Assembly: GCA_030549795.1 (NCBI GenBank)
Contig: JAUQQO010000015.1
Location: 62,001 to 126,000 of the forward strand
DNA: 64,000 bases
Direction: 5' to 3'
Origin: Pseudomonadota bacterium
GTDB taxonomy: Bacteria; Pseudomonadota; Alphaproteobacteria; Geminicoccales; Geminicoccaceae
In this document: positions 38,952 through 48,869 of the stretch, piece by piece
How the letters are laid out: the number at the start of each line of letters is the position of its first letter
Numbering within the stretch: position 1 is the stretch's first letter
The notes under the pieces: model-generated
The model's database searches: none
What the model saw: only the letters and a program-made list of their open reading frames with translations
Told to the model about the DNA's origin: nothing
Translations under genes and position numbers: made by a program

Positions 38952-39853
38952 GCGCTCCTCTCCGTGCCGTTTTGGCCCCTGTGCTGCCCGCACAGCCGCT
39001 CGTAGACCCGCACCACCGCATGGTGACCGAGTTCGTCCTCGCCGGCTGCGGCTTGCGCGAGCATGAGACTCGCGCACAGCGCGGTCGCCGGCAGCGGTGC
39101 GCCGACCGCGAAGGCCGCCTCGAGAGCGAGCCGCAGGTCTTTGAGCATGAGCCGCATGCGAAAGGCGGGGTTCGCCTCACCCGCCGCCATGCGGGCGCCG
39201 AAGGTCTCCATGAGCCAAGAGCGTGCCGCGCCGCCGGCGAGCACCTCGAGCACGCTAAGCGGATCCAAAGCTTGCGCGCGGGCCAGCGTGATCGCCTCCG
39301 CCACTGCGACGAGGTGCTGGGCGACGACGATCTGGTTGCAGAGTTTGGTGGCTTGACCGGCACCCGGCGGTCCCATGTGGCGGGGGCGGCCCAACGCGGT
39401 GAGGAGCGGTTCGGCACGCGCGTAGGCTTCCGCCTCCGCGCCCACCATGATCCCAAGCGTGCCGGCTTCGGCGCCGCCCGGTCCGCCGCTCACGGGCGCA
39501 TCGACCACCGCGATGCCGCGCTCCGCGCCCAGACGCGCCAGGCGCCGCGCTATCTCGGGCGCGATCGAGGAGCAATCGATGAGGAGCGATCCGGGAGCGA
39601 GAAGCGCGAAGAGGCCGTCTGGACCGGCTGCAACCGCTTCTACATCTGGCCCGTCGGGCAGCATGGTGATCGCCACCTCGGCGCCGCGCACCGCGCGGGC
39701 GAGCTCGTCGACCACCGGGATGCCACGCGCCGCGGCCGCCCGGCGCGCGGCCTCGCTGCGGTCGAAGCCGCATACGGCGTGGCCCGCACGTAGAAGATTG
39801 GCAGCCATGGGGGCTCCCATGGTGCCAAGACCGATAAAGCCGATGCGCGTCAC
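38948..39853 (-). CDS. Second NAD(P)-dependent beta-hydroxyacid dehydrogenase, tandem paralogue
   Basis: MTRIGFIGLGTMGAPMAANLLRAGHAVCGFDR..., DAPVSGGPGGAEAGTLGIMVG, GAGQATKLCNQ. Confidence 0.93.
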   Translation of the reverse strand: MTRIGFIGLGTMGAPMAANLLRAGHAVCGFDRSEAARRAAAARGIPVVDELARAVRGAEVAITMLPDGPDVEAVAAGPDGLFALLAPGSLLIDCSSIAPEIARRLARLGAERGIAVVDAPVSGGPGGAEAGTLGIMVGAEAEAYARAEPLLTALGRPRHMGPPGAGQATKLCNQIVVAQHLVAVAEAITLARAQALDPLSVLEVLAGGAARSWLMETFGARMAAGEANPAFRMRLMLKDLRLALEAAFAVGAPLPATALCASLMLAQAAAGEDELGHHAVVRVYERLCGQHRGQNGTERSA

Positions 39854-39976
39854 TCTTCCTCCCCGATCGCGTTTCGTGGTTCTCTGATGGCTGCGTTGCG
39901 AACAAGCCTAAAGGAAGCCGCGTGCGCCCACCATTCGCGTGCGCAGCACACCACGGGCAGCACAAATGCGCGCCCT

Positions 39977-40288
39977 TTAGGCTTCGCCTGGCTGCGGTCC
40001 CTCGTAGCCTTCGACGATCACGAGATCGATGGTCGACTTGCCCTGCCGCAACGCCTTGGCGGCCGCATATTCGGGGGAGGAGTAACAGGCCCGTGCCGCC
40101 TCGAGGCTTGGGAATTCGATCACCACCACCCGCGACCGCGGCGACCCTTCCGGCACCTCGAACCTCCCGCCGCGCACCAAGAAGCGCGCACCGTATTTGG
40201 CGAAGGCAGCGGCATTGGCGCGCCGATAGGCCTCGTAGCCCTCGGGATCCTGCACGTCGATGAACGCGACCCAATAGCCTTTGGCCAT
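39977..40288 (-). CDS. DUF1330-family protein
   Basis: MAKGYWVAFIDVQDPEGYEAYRRANAAAFAKYGARFLVRGGRFEVPEGSPRSRVVVIEFPSLEAARACYSSPEYAAAKALR. Confidence 0.9.
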   Translation of the reverse strand: MAKGYWVAFIDVQDPEGYEAYRRANAAAFAKYGARFLVRGGRFEVPEGSPRSRVVVIEFPSLEAARACYSSPEYAAAKALRQGKSTIDLVIVEGYEGPQPGEA

Positions 40289-40346
40289 CTTCCCCCCCTC
40301 ATCGCGAGCGCGCCTGCGCGTGGGCTCGACCAAGAGCCAGCTCCTC

Positions 40347-40454
40347 TTTCTCGTCCCCTTGGCTTTGTGCGAGCACCCGACCCCGCAACCCCAGGCAAGT
40401 GTTTCTCGTCCGCTTGCCTTGTGCGCGCCTGCGGACCCGCAACCCAAGGCAACA
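40347..40454. repeat. Imperfect tandem duplication, two ~54-bp units
   Basis: Unit 1 ttctcgtccccttggctttgtgcgagcacccgaccccgcaaccccaggcaa; unit 2 ttctcgtccgcttgccttgtgcgcgcctgcggacccgcaacccaaggcaa. Confidence 0.75.
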
Positions 40455-40525
40455 ACCGCCCAACCGATCCGAGGCTAGCCGCAGCATCGCGCCCTGCCCA
40501 GCTGCGCGCGCGCCCGATCGGCCGC

Positions 40526-41056
40526 TCACCGCGATGCCGAACCGCTTGCCCCACCCGGTGCCAAGAACACGAGGATGCGGCGCTCCCCTTCGGCCACGAA
40601 GCTCGAGAGCGTGACTTTCGCGTCGGGAAACCGCGCCCGAACGGCGTGACGGAACGTCTCGAGCTCCGGCATCGGGCGGTTCTTGAAGCACACGGCAACC
40701 ACGGGTCCCTGCTCGGGATGCCAGCCGAGATCGATGCGATCGGGCCGACACTCGGCGCGCACGCAGGCGCGGGCGAGCTCGGCTGCGACGTCGCCGCAGC
40801 TCAAACCAAAGGCGTAGGGTTCGAGGCGGTCGAACTCATCGAGCGGCACCGGTCGGCGCGATGGTCCGATGCGGATCGAGCGGGTCACGCGGGTGCGCGC
40901 CCCCGCCTCCTCTTCGCCGCGCAGGATCGCCTCGAGCCGAACGAGCGCAGCGCGCCGCTCGGACGCAGGCGTACCCGGATGGCAGATGAGCTCGCGCAGC
41001 TTATCGAGCCGGGTTGCGCGCGCCGACGCGCCTTCTGCTTCCATCGACACCCCCAC
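40526..41056 (-). CDS. Hypothetical protein
   Basis: 176-aa ORF with a structured composition (SIRIGPSRRPVPLDEFDRLEPYAFGLSCGDVAAELARACVRAECRPDRIDLGWHPEQGPVVAVCFKNRP). Confidence 0.65.
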   Translation of the reverse strand: MGVSMEAEGASARATRLDKLRELICHPGTPASERRAALVRLEAILRGEEEAGARTRVTRSIRIGPSRRPVPLDEFDRLEPYAFGLSCGDVAAELARACVRAECRPDRIDLGWHPEQGPVVAVCFKNRPMPELETFRHAVRARFPDAKVTLSSFVAEGERRILVFLAPGGASGSASR

Positions 41057-41206
41057 AGCTTGGCGCGCGCCCGACGCTAAAGGCTTCCGCTTAAGGAATG
41101 GTTACCGCTGAATGCCTGGCAGCGCGGCCTGCGCCACGCTTCGGCTCGCCTTTGCTGCCGACCCGTGCTAAGCCCCGCTTCGGGCCCTGAAATTGGATCG
41201 TGAGGC

Positions 41207-42190
41207 GTGGAAGACCGCGATTTGGCCACTTCCGAGCGACCCGAGCTCACCATCCTGCTTGCCGGCCCGCGCGGCTTTTGCGCCGGCGTCGAGCGGGCGA
41301 TCCGCATCGTCGAGCGCGCGCTCGAGGTGCACGGGCCGCCCGTGTATGTGCGCCATGAGATCGTCCACAACCGCCGCGTGGTCGAAGAGCTCGAGCGCAA
41401 GGGAGCGGTGTTCGTCGACGAGCTCGACCAGGTCCCCGAAGGTGCACTCGTAATCTTCAGCGCCCACGGGGTCCCCAAATCGGTTCCGGCGGAAGCGCGC
41501 CGGCGGCGGCTTCTCTACGTGGATGCCACCTGTCCGCTCGTCTTTAAGGTCCACCGCGAGGTCGAGCGCCACGTCGCGGAAGGGCGGACCGTGTTGCTCG
41601 TGGGGCACGCCGGTCATCCCGAGGTGATCGGGACGATGGGACAGGTCCCGCCGGGTACCGTCCTCCTCGTCGAGACCTTGGACGACGCCGAGCGGGTCAC
41701 GGTGCCGGATCCGGCCCGCGTCGCCTACGCCACGCAGACCACGCTTTCGGTTGCCGATGCCGCTGCCATCATCGCCGTGCTCGAGCGCCGCTTTCCGGGC
41801 ATCAAGGGGCCACGCGGCGAGGACATCTGTTATGCCACGACCAACCGCCAGCGCGCGGTCGCGGCGATCGCCCCCAAGGTCGATCTCTTCCTCGTCGTGG
41901 GCGCAGGGAATTCCTCCAACTCGCGCCGCTTGGTGGAAACCGCCCTCGCCGCTGGTGCTCCGCGCGCGCAACTGATCGCCGATGCGCGGGCGATCGATTG
42001 GGGCTGGTTTGCGGGCGTGCGCAGGCTCGGTCTTTCCGCCGGTGCCTCGGCACCAGAGATCCTGGTCGAGGAGGTGATCGCCGCCTGTCGCAGGCGTTTT
42101 TCGGTGTGCCTCGAAGAACACCGCCTGGTTGAAGAACGGGTGAGCTTCAAGCCCCCACCCATCCCCGTGCGGGCGCCGGTTTTCGGCTGA
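41207..42190 (+). CDS. ispH: 4-hydroxy-3-methylbut-2-enyl diphosphate reductase
   Basis: [49 protein letters not shown]..., [31 protein letters not shown]. Confidence 0.97.
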   Translation: MEDRDLATSERPELTILLAGPRGFCAGVERAIRIVERALEVHGPPVYVRHEIVHNRRVVEELERKGAVFVDELDQVPEGALVIFSAHGVPKSVPAEARRRRLLYVDATCPLVFKVHREVERHVAEGRTVLLVGHAGHPEVIGTMGQVPPGTVLLVETLDDAERVTVPDPARVAYATQTTLSVADAAAIIAVLERRFPGIKGPRGEDICYATTNRQRAVAAIAPKVDLFLVVGAGNSSNSRRLVETALAAGAPRAQLIADARAIDWGWFAGVRRLGLSAGASAPEILVEEVIAACRRRFSVCLEEHRLVEERVSFKPPPIPVRAPVFG

Positions 42191-42193
42191 GGC

Positions 42194-43156
42194 ATGGCGG
42201 TTTACACGCGCATCGAGCCGGGCGAGCTGCGCGCCTTTCTCGCCGCCTACGACATTGGCGAAGCGATCGCGCTCGAGCCCATCGCCGAAGGGGTCGAAAA
42301 CTCGAATTATCGTCTTGAAACGACCTTCGGTCGTTTCATCTTGACGATCTACGAAAAGCGCGTCGACCCGGCCGATCTCCCCTTCTTCTTGGGTCTCATG
42401 ATGCATCTGGCAGAGCGCGGCTTGCCTTGTCCTTTGCCGGTGCGCGCGCGCGACGGCGCGATGCTGCGCGAACTCAAGGGCAAGCCGGCGGCGATCGTGA
42501 GCTTTCTCGAGGGCAAGAGCCTCAAGCGCATCTTACCGCGCCACTGCGCCGCGGTGGGGGCGGCGCTCGCCTCCGTCCACCTGGCTGCCCGCGGCTTTCC
42601 TCTGCACCGGGCGAACGCGCTCGGTCTTTCTGGCTGGCGCCCCCTGCTCGCTGCGACGCGGGACCGCGCGCACGAGGTAGCGGAGGGTCTAAGCGCGCTT
42701 TTGGAACAGGAGCTCGAAGAGCTCGAGCGGCGGTGGCCGCGCGATCTGCCGCAAGGCGTGATCCACGCCGATCTCTTTCCGGACAACGTCTTCTTTGAAG
42801 GCGAGCGGATCAGCGGGCTGATCGATTTCTACTTCGCTTGCGAAGACATCTTGGCTTACGATCTCGCGATTTGCCTCAATGCGTGGTGCTTTGAGAACGA
42901 CGGCGCGTTTAACGTGACCAAGGCGCGCGCGTTGATCTCGGGCTATCGCGACCGGCGCCCGTTGTCTGCCGACGAGATCGGCGCGCTGCCGTTGCTCGCG
43001 CGCGGTGCTGCGTTGCGCTTTTTGCTCACGCGGCTGTTCGATTGGCTCAACCGGGTTCCCGACGCGCTGGTGAGGCCGAAAGATCCGCGCGAATATCTGC
43101 TCAAGCTGCGCTTCCATCAGAGCATTTCCGGACCGCAGGCCTACGGGATCGCGTGA
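42194..43156 (+). CDS. thrB: Homoserine kinase, type II (ThrB2-like)
   Basis: [57 protein letters not shown]...[39 protein letters not shown]. Confidence 0.95.
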   Translation: MAVYTRIEPGELRAFLAAYDIGEAIALEPIAEGVENSNYRLETTFGRFILTIYEKRVDPADLPFFLGLMMHLAERGLPCPLPVRARDGAMLRELKGKPAAIVSFLEGKSLKRILPRHCAAVGAALASVHLAARGFPLHRANALGLSGWRPLLAATRDRAHEVAEGLSALLEQELEELERRWPRDLPQGVIHADLFPDNVFFEGERISGLIDFYFACEDILAYDLAICLNAWCFENDGAFNVTKARALISGYRDRRPLSADEIGALPLLARGAALRFLLTRLFDWLNRVPDALVRPKDPREYLLKLRFHQSISGPQAYGIA

Positions 43157-43695
43157 TGGAGGGCGCACGAGCGCAGCTTGAGCCGGAAATCGCCAGCGAA
43201 GAGCCGGTCGAGATCCACACCGACGGCGCCTGCTCGGGCAACCCCGGCCCGGGCGGTTGGGCCGCCATCCTGCGTTGGCGCGGTCACGAAAAAGAACTCT
43301 TCGGCGGCGAGCCGTGCACGACCAACAACCGCATGGAGCTCACCGCGGCCATCGCGGCGCTCGAGGCCTTAAAGCGGCCGATGCGGGTGCGATTGATCAC
43401 CGACAGCGATTACTTACGGCGCGGCATAACGAAATGGCTGCCGACCTGGAAGGCGCGCGGTTGGCGCACCGCGGACAACAAATCGGTCAAGAATCTCGAC
43501 CTCTGGCAGAGGCTGGATGCGGCAGCCCAACGCCACGCCATCGAATGGTGCTGGGTGCGCGGTCATGCCGGCGATCCCTTAAACGAGCGCGCCGATCGGC
43601 TCGCCCGCGCCGCCATCCCCAAGCCGGGCGAGCCACCACCCTGCGCGGCGGTCAAATCTGGGCGAGCAGGACCTCGGCGCTCGAGCGATCCATAA
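43156..43695 (+). CDS. rnhA: Ribonuclease HI
   Basis: [60 protein letters not shown]. Confidence 0.95.
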   Translation: MEGARAQLEPEIASEEPVEIHTDGACSGNPGPGGWAAILRWRGHEKELFGGEPCTTNNRMELTAAIAALEALKRPMRVRLITDSDYLRRGITKWLPTWKARGWRTADNKSVKNLDLWQRLDAAAQRHAIEWCWVRGHAGDPLNERADRLARAAIPKPGEPPPCAAVKSGRAGPRRSSDP

Positions 43696-44137
43696 CGCCC
43701 GGAGCGTCCTCGACGTTTAAGGCTTTGACCACTCCGTCCTCGACGTACATGCTGTAGCGCTTCGAGCGCACGCCGAGACCGAAGGCGGAGCCGTCGAAAT
43801 CGAGCCCGATGGCTTTGGTGAAGGTGGCGTTGCCGTCGGAAAGGAACAGGATCTTTCCCTCCGCCCCGGTCGCCTTGGCCCAGGCATCCATGACGAAGGC
43901 GTCGTTGACCGCCACACAGGCGATCGTGTCCACCCCTTTGGCCTTGAACTCCTCGAGCTTGCTCAAAAAGGAGGGGACGTGCTTGGCGTGGCAGGTCGGC
44001 GTAAACGCCCCCGGCACGGCGAAGATCACCACTTTCTTACCGCTGCACAGTTCGCTTGTGGTGATGTCCTTGAGCCCCTCGGGGGTGCGGATCTTGAAGG
44101 TGGCTTCGGGTAGGCGGTCGCCTACGGCGATCGGCAT
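43652..44137 (-). CDS. Peroxiredoxin (Prx5-like)
   Basis: [18 protein letters not shown]...[53 protein letters not shown]. Confidence 0.94.
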   Translation of the reverse strand: MPIAVGDRLPEATFKIRTPEGLKDITTSELCSGKKVVIFAVPGAFTPTCHAKHVPSFLSKLEEFKAKGVDTIACVAVNDAFVMDAWAKATGAEGKILFLSDGNATFTKAIGLDFDGSAFGLGVRSKRYSMYVEDGVVKALNVEDAPGVMDRSSAEVLLAQI

Positions 44138-44285
44138 GGCGTGTTTCCTCCACGAGTTGGCGCCGCGAACATGGCGCGCGCGGCGTGCTTCGACAACCAC
44201 CGCTGCGGTTTACCGATCAGTAAGGAACGCGCGCTAGAACTCCGCGCGGGGCCGACTGCGGCGCGGTCGTGCCCGCGGAGCCGCC

Positions 44286-45275
44286 ATGCACCTGCTCCTG
44301 CTCATCCTCAGCGTGTTTGCCCTCGTCCTGCAGGCGCGCGCGCCTGCCGCGCGCATCGCGGCCGAGCTCGGGCCGGTCGGCTCGCTCTGCGCCGAGGCTG
44401 CGGCCCGGGTAGAGCGCGACGAGGGGCTCCCCACCGGTATCCTGCAGGCGATCGCGCTTGCCGAATCGGCCCGCTTCGACGCCGAGCGTCGGCGTTGGAT
44501 CGCCTGGCCGTGGACGGTGAACGCCGCCGGCGAAGCGGCGCAGTTCGACAGCCGCGAGGAGGCGGTTGCGCATGTGCGCGCCCTGCGCGCGCAAGGCCGC
44601 ACCAACATCGACGTCGGCTGCATGCAGATCAACCTCGGTTGGCACCCCACGGCTTTCGCCGACCTCGAGACGGCCTTCGATCCGCTCGCCAACGCCGCCT
44701 ACGCCGCCGCCTTTCTCGCCACGCTGCGCGAGGAAGCAGGCTCTTGGGAGGGCGCCGTCGAGCGCTACCATTCCCGCGATCCCGACCGGGGCCGCAGCTA
44801 CCGCGAGCGCGTCTTCAAGCTGTGGGCGAAGCTCGGCGGGCAACCGGAGGCGGTCGCAGCCACCTCGCTTTCTTTGCACCCGCGGTCCGTGCGCACGACG
44901 CCGTTGCGCACCGCCCCCCTTTCCGTCGTGCCGGTGCACGCGGCAGCCGTGGAACGGGCGGCGCTGCGCGCCGTCAACCGCCTCGAAGCCCGCGCCACCT
45001 GGCGCTGGCTCGCCATTCAACTGCCTTTGCCCGGCCTCTTCTTGCCGAGCCCGCCTACCGAGGTGGCAGCGGCACTCGACCCCAACAAGGCGCTGCCCGA
45101 ACGAGGGGCGGTTGTGGCCGCAGCTGCCCTTTCCCGCCCGCTCGTGTTCGCCGGACCCGCGCGCGCGGCGGCGCCGGAAGCCGCAGCCGGCCGCATCCCC
45201 GGTTCTTGGTCGCGTCCACCCCGTCTGCGGCCGCCGGTCCTGCCTGCTGCGCAGCCGCGCGGCCAACCGTCTTGA
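44286..45275 (+). CDS. Lytic transglycosylase-domain (SLT) protein
   Basis: GLPTGILQAIALAESARFD...TNIDVGCMQINLGWHPTAFADLETAFDPLANAAYAAAFLATL. Confidence 0.85.
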   Translation: MHLLLLILSVFALVLQARAPAARIAAELGPVGSLCAEAAARVERDEGLPTGILQAIALAESARFDAERRRWIAWPWTVNAAGEAAQFDSREEAVAHVRALRAQGRTNIDVGCMQINLGWHPTAFADLETAFDPLANAAYAAAFLATLREEAGSWEGAVERYHSRDPDRGRSYRERVFKLWAKLGGQPEAVAATSLSLHPRSVRTTPLRTAPLSVVPVHAAAVERAALRAVNRLEARATWRWLAIQLPLPGLFLPSPPTEVAAALDPNKALPERGAVVAAAALSRPLVFAGPARAAAPEAAAGRIPGSWSRPPRLRPPVLPAAQPRGQPS

Positions 45276-45306
45276 GCCGCGGCGGGAGAGCGCCTATGTG
45301 GAGAGC

Positions 45307-45894
45307 ATGGCTAGGACCATACGAGGGCTCGCCGGAGAAACCGGGCATCTGACCGGCATGCTCTTGGTCGCTATGCCGGGAATGCCCGATCCACGCTTCG
45401 CGAAGAGCGTCATCTACATTTGCGCCCACTCTCCGCAGGGCGCGATGGGGCTGATCGTCAACCAGGTCGCCCGCGATCTGAGTTTGACCAAGATCGTCGC
45501 CCAGCTCGGGATCCGCCCCGAGATCGATCTCTCCCACGTTCCGGTGCACGTGGGCGGACCGGTTGAATCGGGCCGCGGCTTCGTCCTGCACAGCCCGGAT
45601 TACGTGCAGGAGAATACCCTGGTCATCGACGATCGGTTCGCGCTCACCGCGACCTTGGACATTCTCAAGGCGCTCGCTGAAGGCAACGGCCCCCGCCGAC
45701 ACGTCTTCGCGCTCGGTTACGCGGGCTGGGCGCCGGGCCAGCTCGACGGCGAGATCCAGGCCAACGGCTGGCTCGTCGTACCGGCTGACGAGGAGCTCGT
45801 CTTCGGCTCCGATCATGAGGCCAAGTGGCACAAGGCCATGGCCCGCATCGGCGTCGATCCGGTGCTCTTGTCCACCACCGCCGGGCGCGCCTGA
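45307..45894 (+). CDS. YqgE/AlgH family protein
   Basis: LTGMLLVAMPGMPDPRFAKSVIYICAHSPQGAMGLIVNQ...VHVGGPVESGRGFVLHS. Confidence 0.94.
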   Translation: MARTIRGLAGETGHLTGMLLVAMPGMPDPRFAKSVIYICAHSPQGAMGLIVNQVARDLSLTKIVAQLGIRPEIDLSHVPVHVGGPVESGRGFVLHSPDYVQENTLVIDDRFALTATLDILKALAEGNGPRRHVFALGYAGWAPGQLDGEIQANGWLVVPADEELVFGSDHEAKWHKAMARIGVDPVLLSTTAGRA

Positions 45895-46520
45895 GCGAGC
45901 CCCCTTCCCTTTCCCGGGCCGCCGCTCGCCCGCCACTCAATGGCGTTCACGCGCGCGCTTTCGGGCGCGCCCGATGCCGCGGGCGAGAGGGGTTCGAAGA
46001 CGGGTTCGCTCCGCGTCGCCGCGTGTCGCGCGCTCGTTTCACTAGCCGTCTGCCGGGCTCACGATACTCAGGTCCGCGCATCGGCAGCTGCCCGGTGAGG
46101 GGTGCTCGTGCGTCTTCGACCCCGGTTGACCGCGCGCTCGGACGGCCGCATCCGCACAGCTTCTAAGCGCCGCGCAGCACATCGAGCGCGCCTTGAGGTG
46201 CGCCTCGAGCACGTCGATAAGCCGTCTTCCGCGGCCGCTGGGCTCGCCTTCGCAAGCGACGCGCCTTCCGCTCGCAACAGCCTGCGTGTCAATGAAGCGT
46301 GCGCGTCAATCAACTCGTCCGCGCGACCCATGAGGCACGGGGCGCGGGTTTGCAGTGCGCCGCGGGGACGGTAGCGACAGGCCTCGAAGTGCACTTTTGA
46401 GCACGCGTTGTGCGTGAGCCCACACCCTTAGAGCGCAACGGCGCGCGCGACCTCGGTTTTACGAGCGACCGCTTTCACCGCGGCGATGGCCGCGCGCGAG
46501 TGCCCCGCCGCGCGCGCTTT

Positions 46521-47435
46521 TCAGGAGCGCGGCGGCGGCAGCGGTAACGGACGCGCGGCGGCCTCGCGGGCGAGTTCGGCCTCCTTGGCCTGGATGGCTT
46601 TTTGCAGCTTTTCGAACGCCCGCACCTCGATCTGCCGGACCCGCTCCCGGCTGATGCCGTATTGAGCGGAGAGCTCTTCGAGAGTGGCCGGATTGTCTTT
46701 GAGACGGCGTTCGGTCAAGATGTGCCGTTCGCGCTCGTTCAACACCTTCATCGCCTCGGCTAAGAGCGCGCGGCGATGGTCGAGTTCGTCGGCCTCCGCG
46801 AGCTCGTTTTCCTGGCTGGCTCGCTCGTCGACCAGCCAGTCTTGCCATTCGGTCTCGCCCTCGAGCCGCAAGGGTGCGTTCAGCGAGTGATCCGGCCCCT
46901 CGAGCCGACGGTTCATCTCGATCACGTCCTGCTCGGTCACTTCGAGCGTCTCGGCGATCTGCTTGACCGTCTCGGGGTTCAGATCACCGCTCTCGATTGC
47001 CTGCATCTGGCTCTTGAGGCGGCGTAAGTTGAAGAACAATTTCTTTTGGGCTGCTGTCGTACCGAGCTTGACGAGCGACCAAGAATGCAAAATGTATTCT
47101 TGGATCGCAGCTCGAATCCACCACATGGCATAGGTGGCCAAGCGAAAGCCTTTATCGGGGTCGAAGCGCTTGACCGCCTGCATGAGGCCGACGTTGCCCT
47201 CGGAAATGATTTCGTTCATGGGCAAGCCGTAGCCACGGTAGCCCATGGCGATCTTGGCCACCAACCGCAAATGCGAGGTCACGAGCTTGTGCGCCGCCTC
47301 GACGTCGTGATGCTCGCGCCAGCGCTTGGCGAGCATGTATTCTTCCTCCGCGTCCAACATCGGGAAGCGGCGGATCTCTTCGAGATAGCGGGCAAGCCCG
47401 CTACCTTCAGCGGGAACAATCGGCAGCCTTGCCAT
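46521..47435 (-). CDS. rpoH: RNA polymerase sigma-32 factor
   Basis: MARLPIVPAEGSGLARYLEEIRRFPMLDAEEEYMLAKRWREH...GYGLPMNEIISEGNVGLMQAVKRFDPDKGFRLATYAMWWIRAAIQEYILHSWSLVKLGTTAAQKKLFFNLRR. Confidence 0.97.
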   Translation of the reverse strand: MARLPIVPAEGSGLARYLEEIRRFPMLDAEEEYMLAKRWREHHDVEAAHKLVTSHLRLVAKIAMGYRGYGLPMNEIISEGNVGLMQAVKRFDPDKGFRLATYAMWWIRAAIQEYILHSWSLVKLGTTAAQKKLFFNLRRLKSQMQAIESGDLNPETVKQIAETLEVTEQDVIEMNRRLEGPDHSLNAPLRLEGETEWQDWLVDERASQENELAEADELDHRRALLAEAMKVLNERERHILTERRLKDNPATLEELSAQYGISRERVRQIEVRAFEKLQKAIQAKEAELAREAAARPLPLPPPRS

Positions 47436-47481
47436 GGATTGGAGCTCCAACGCGCCGGTGGAGTCGGCCCGGCTCGACCAA

Positions 47482-47502
47482 CACCGCGGGGCCCTCGCGG
47501 TG
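47482..47502 (-). promoter_or_regulatory. Perfect 7-bp-stem hairpin in the rpoH leader
   Basis: Minus strand CACCGCG-AGGGCCC-CGCGGTG, 47-67 nt upstream of the rpoH start. Confidence 0.5.
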
Positions 47503-47545
47503 CACAGACTTCTCCACCCCCAAGGTAGCCGAGCCGGCGGGGAGT

Positions 47546-48553
47546 TCAAGCAACTTCCGCGCGCAACAGCTCCATGAGTTCGTCGAACAGCGCGGGCGCG
47601 GGCGCTTGAAAGCGCATGTCCGCACCGGTGATCGGATGGGTGAAGCCGAGTGTGCGGGCGTGCAGCGCGATGCGGTCGAGCCCGGCGATACGCGCCCGTG
47701 CGGTGGCAGAAAGGCCCGCGGGTAGCCTGCGGCCGTAGAGGCGATCGCCGATCACCGGATGGCCGATGCTCGCGAGATGCACCCGGATCTGATGGGTCCG
47801 GCCGGTCTCGAGCGCGAGTTCGAGCCTTGCTGCCCGTATTCCCGCCGCCTCGAGGAGCCGGTAGCGCGTCACCGCCCGCTTGCCATCGGGCACCACCGCC
47901 ATCTTGAGGCGGTCGCGCGGATCGCGGCCGATCGGCCGGTCGATGCGGCCTTCGACCGGAGACGGCACGCCCCACACGAGCGCTTCATAGATCCGCTCGA
48001 TCCGGTGCAGCGTGAACTGGGCCGAGAGCCCGAGGTGCGCGCGATCGTGCTTGGCGACCACGAGTACGCCTGAGACCTCGCGATCGAGCCGATGCACGAT
48101 CCCCGGTCGGCGCACCCCGCCGATACCCGAAAGGCTCGGCCCGCAGTGGGCGAGAAGCGCGTTGACGAGCGTCCCCCCTTCATGCCCCGGCGCAGGGTGC
48201 ACGACCATCCCGGCGGGCTTGACCACCACCACGAGGTGTTCGTCTTCGAAGAGGATCTCGAGTGGCGTTGCTTCGGCTTGCGGTTCGGCCGCGCGCGGCG
48301 GCGGGATCAGCACCTCGAGCGGCGGGCCCGGTTTGACCCGCTCGGCCGGGTCGGTTAGCACCTGGCCAGCGCGCTTTACGCGTCCCTCGAGCACGAGCGC
48401 TTTCAAGCGCGAGCGCGAGAGTTCGGGCAGTCGGCGCGCGAGCAACCGATCGAGGCGTTCGCCGATGTCCTCGGCACCGATCTCGACGCGCTTGCGCTGC
48501 GCGCCATTGATCTCGGGAGAAACCGTGGTCGATCCCTGGGTCAAAGCGCTCAA
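47546..48553 (-). CDS. rluD: RluA-family pseudouridine synthase (RluD-like)
   Basis: S4 domain then VVVVKPAGMVVHPAPGHEGGTLVNALLAHCGPSLSGIGGVRRPGIVHRLDREVSGVLVVAK. Confidence 0.94.
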   Translation of the reverse strand: MSALTQGSTTVSPEINGAQRKRVEIGAEDIGERLDRLLARRLPELSRSRLKALVLEGRVKRAGQVLTDPAERVKPGPPLEVLIPPPRAAEPQAEATPLEILFEDEHLVVVVKPAGMVVHPAPGHEGGTLVNALLAHCGPSLSGIGGVRRPGIVHRLDREVSGVLVVAKHDRAHLGLSAQFTLHRIERIYEALVWGVPSPVEGRIDRPIGRDPRDRLKMAVVPDGKRAVTRYRLLEAAGIRAARLELALETGRTHQIRVHLASIGHPVIGDRLYGRRLPAGLSATARARIAGLDRIALHARTLGFTHPITGADMRFQAPAPALFDELMELLRAEVA

Positions 48554-48869
48554 GCTCTTCGTCGTGACAGCCGGCGTCCTGCTCCTGCTCGCGATCGCCG
48601 CGCTCGTCTATGTGGTGGTGGCGCGCGTCGCGCCAACCAGCGATCGCGCGCCGACGCCGCTCACCGCCTCGGAAGCAAAGCCCGCGGGCGAAGCGATCGT
48701 GGGCGAGCTTCCCCTGCCCGCCGGTGCGGCGATCGTCGATCTCGCCACTGAAGGCGAGCGCATCCTCTTGCTTTTGCGCACGCCTACGGGTGAGACCTAT
48801 CTCGCTGTCGTCGATGCCGCGAGCGGTGCGCGGCGGCTTTTGTTGCGTGTCGTGCCGGAACGGCGGTGA
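48525..48869 (+). CDS. Small membrane-anchored hypothetical protein, divergent from and overlapping rluD start
   Basis: GTG start: VVDPWVKALKLFVVTAGVLLLLAIAALVYVVVARV...; single TM. Confidence 0.65.
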   Translation: MVDPWVKALKLFVVTAGVLLLLAIAALVYVVVARVAPTSDRAPTPLTASEAKPAGEAIVGELPLPAGAAIVDLATEGERILLLLRTPTGETYLAVVDAASGARRLLLRVVPERR

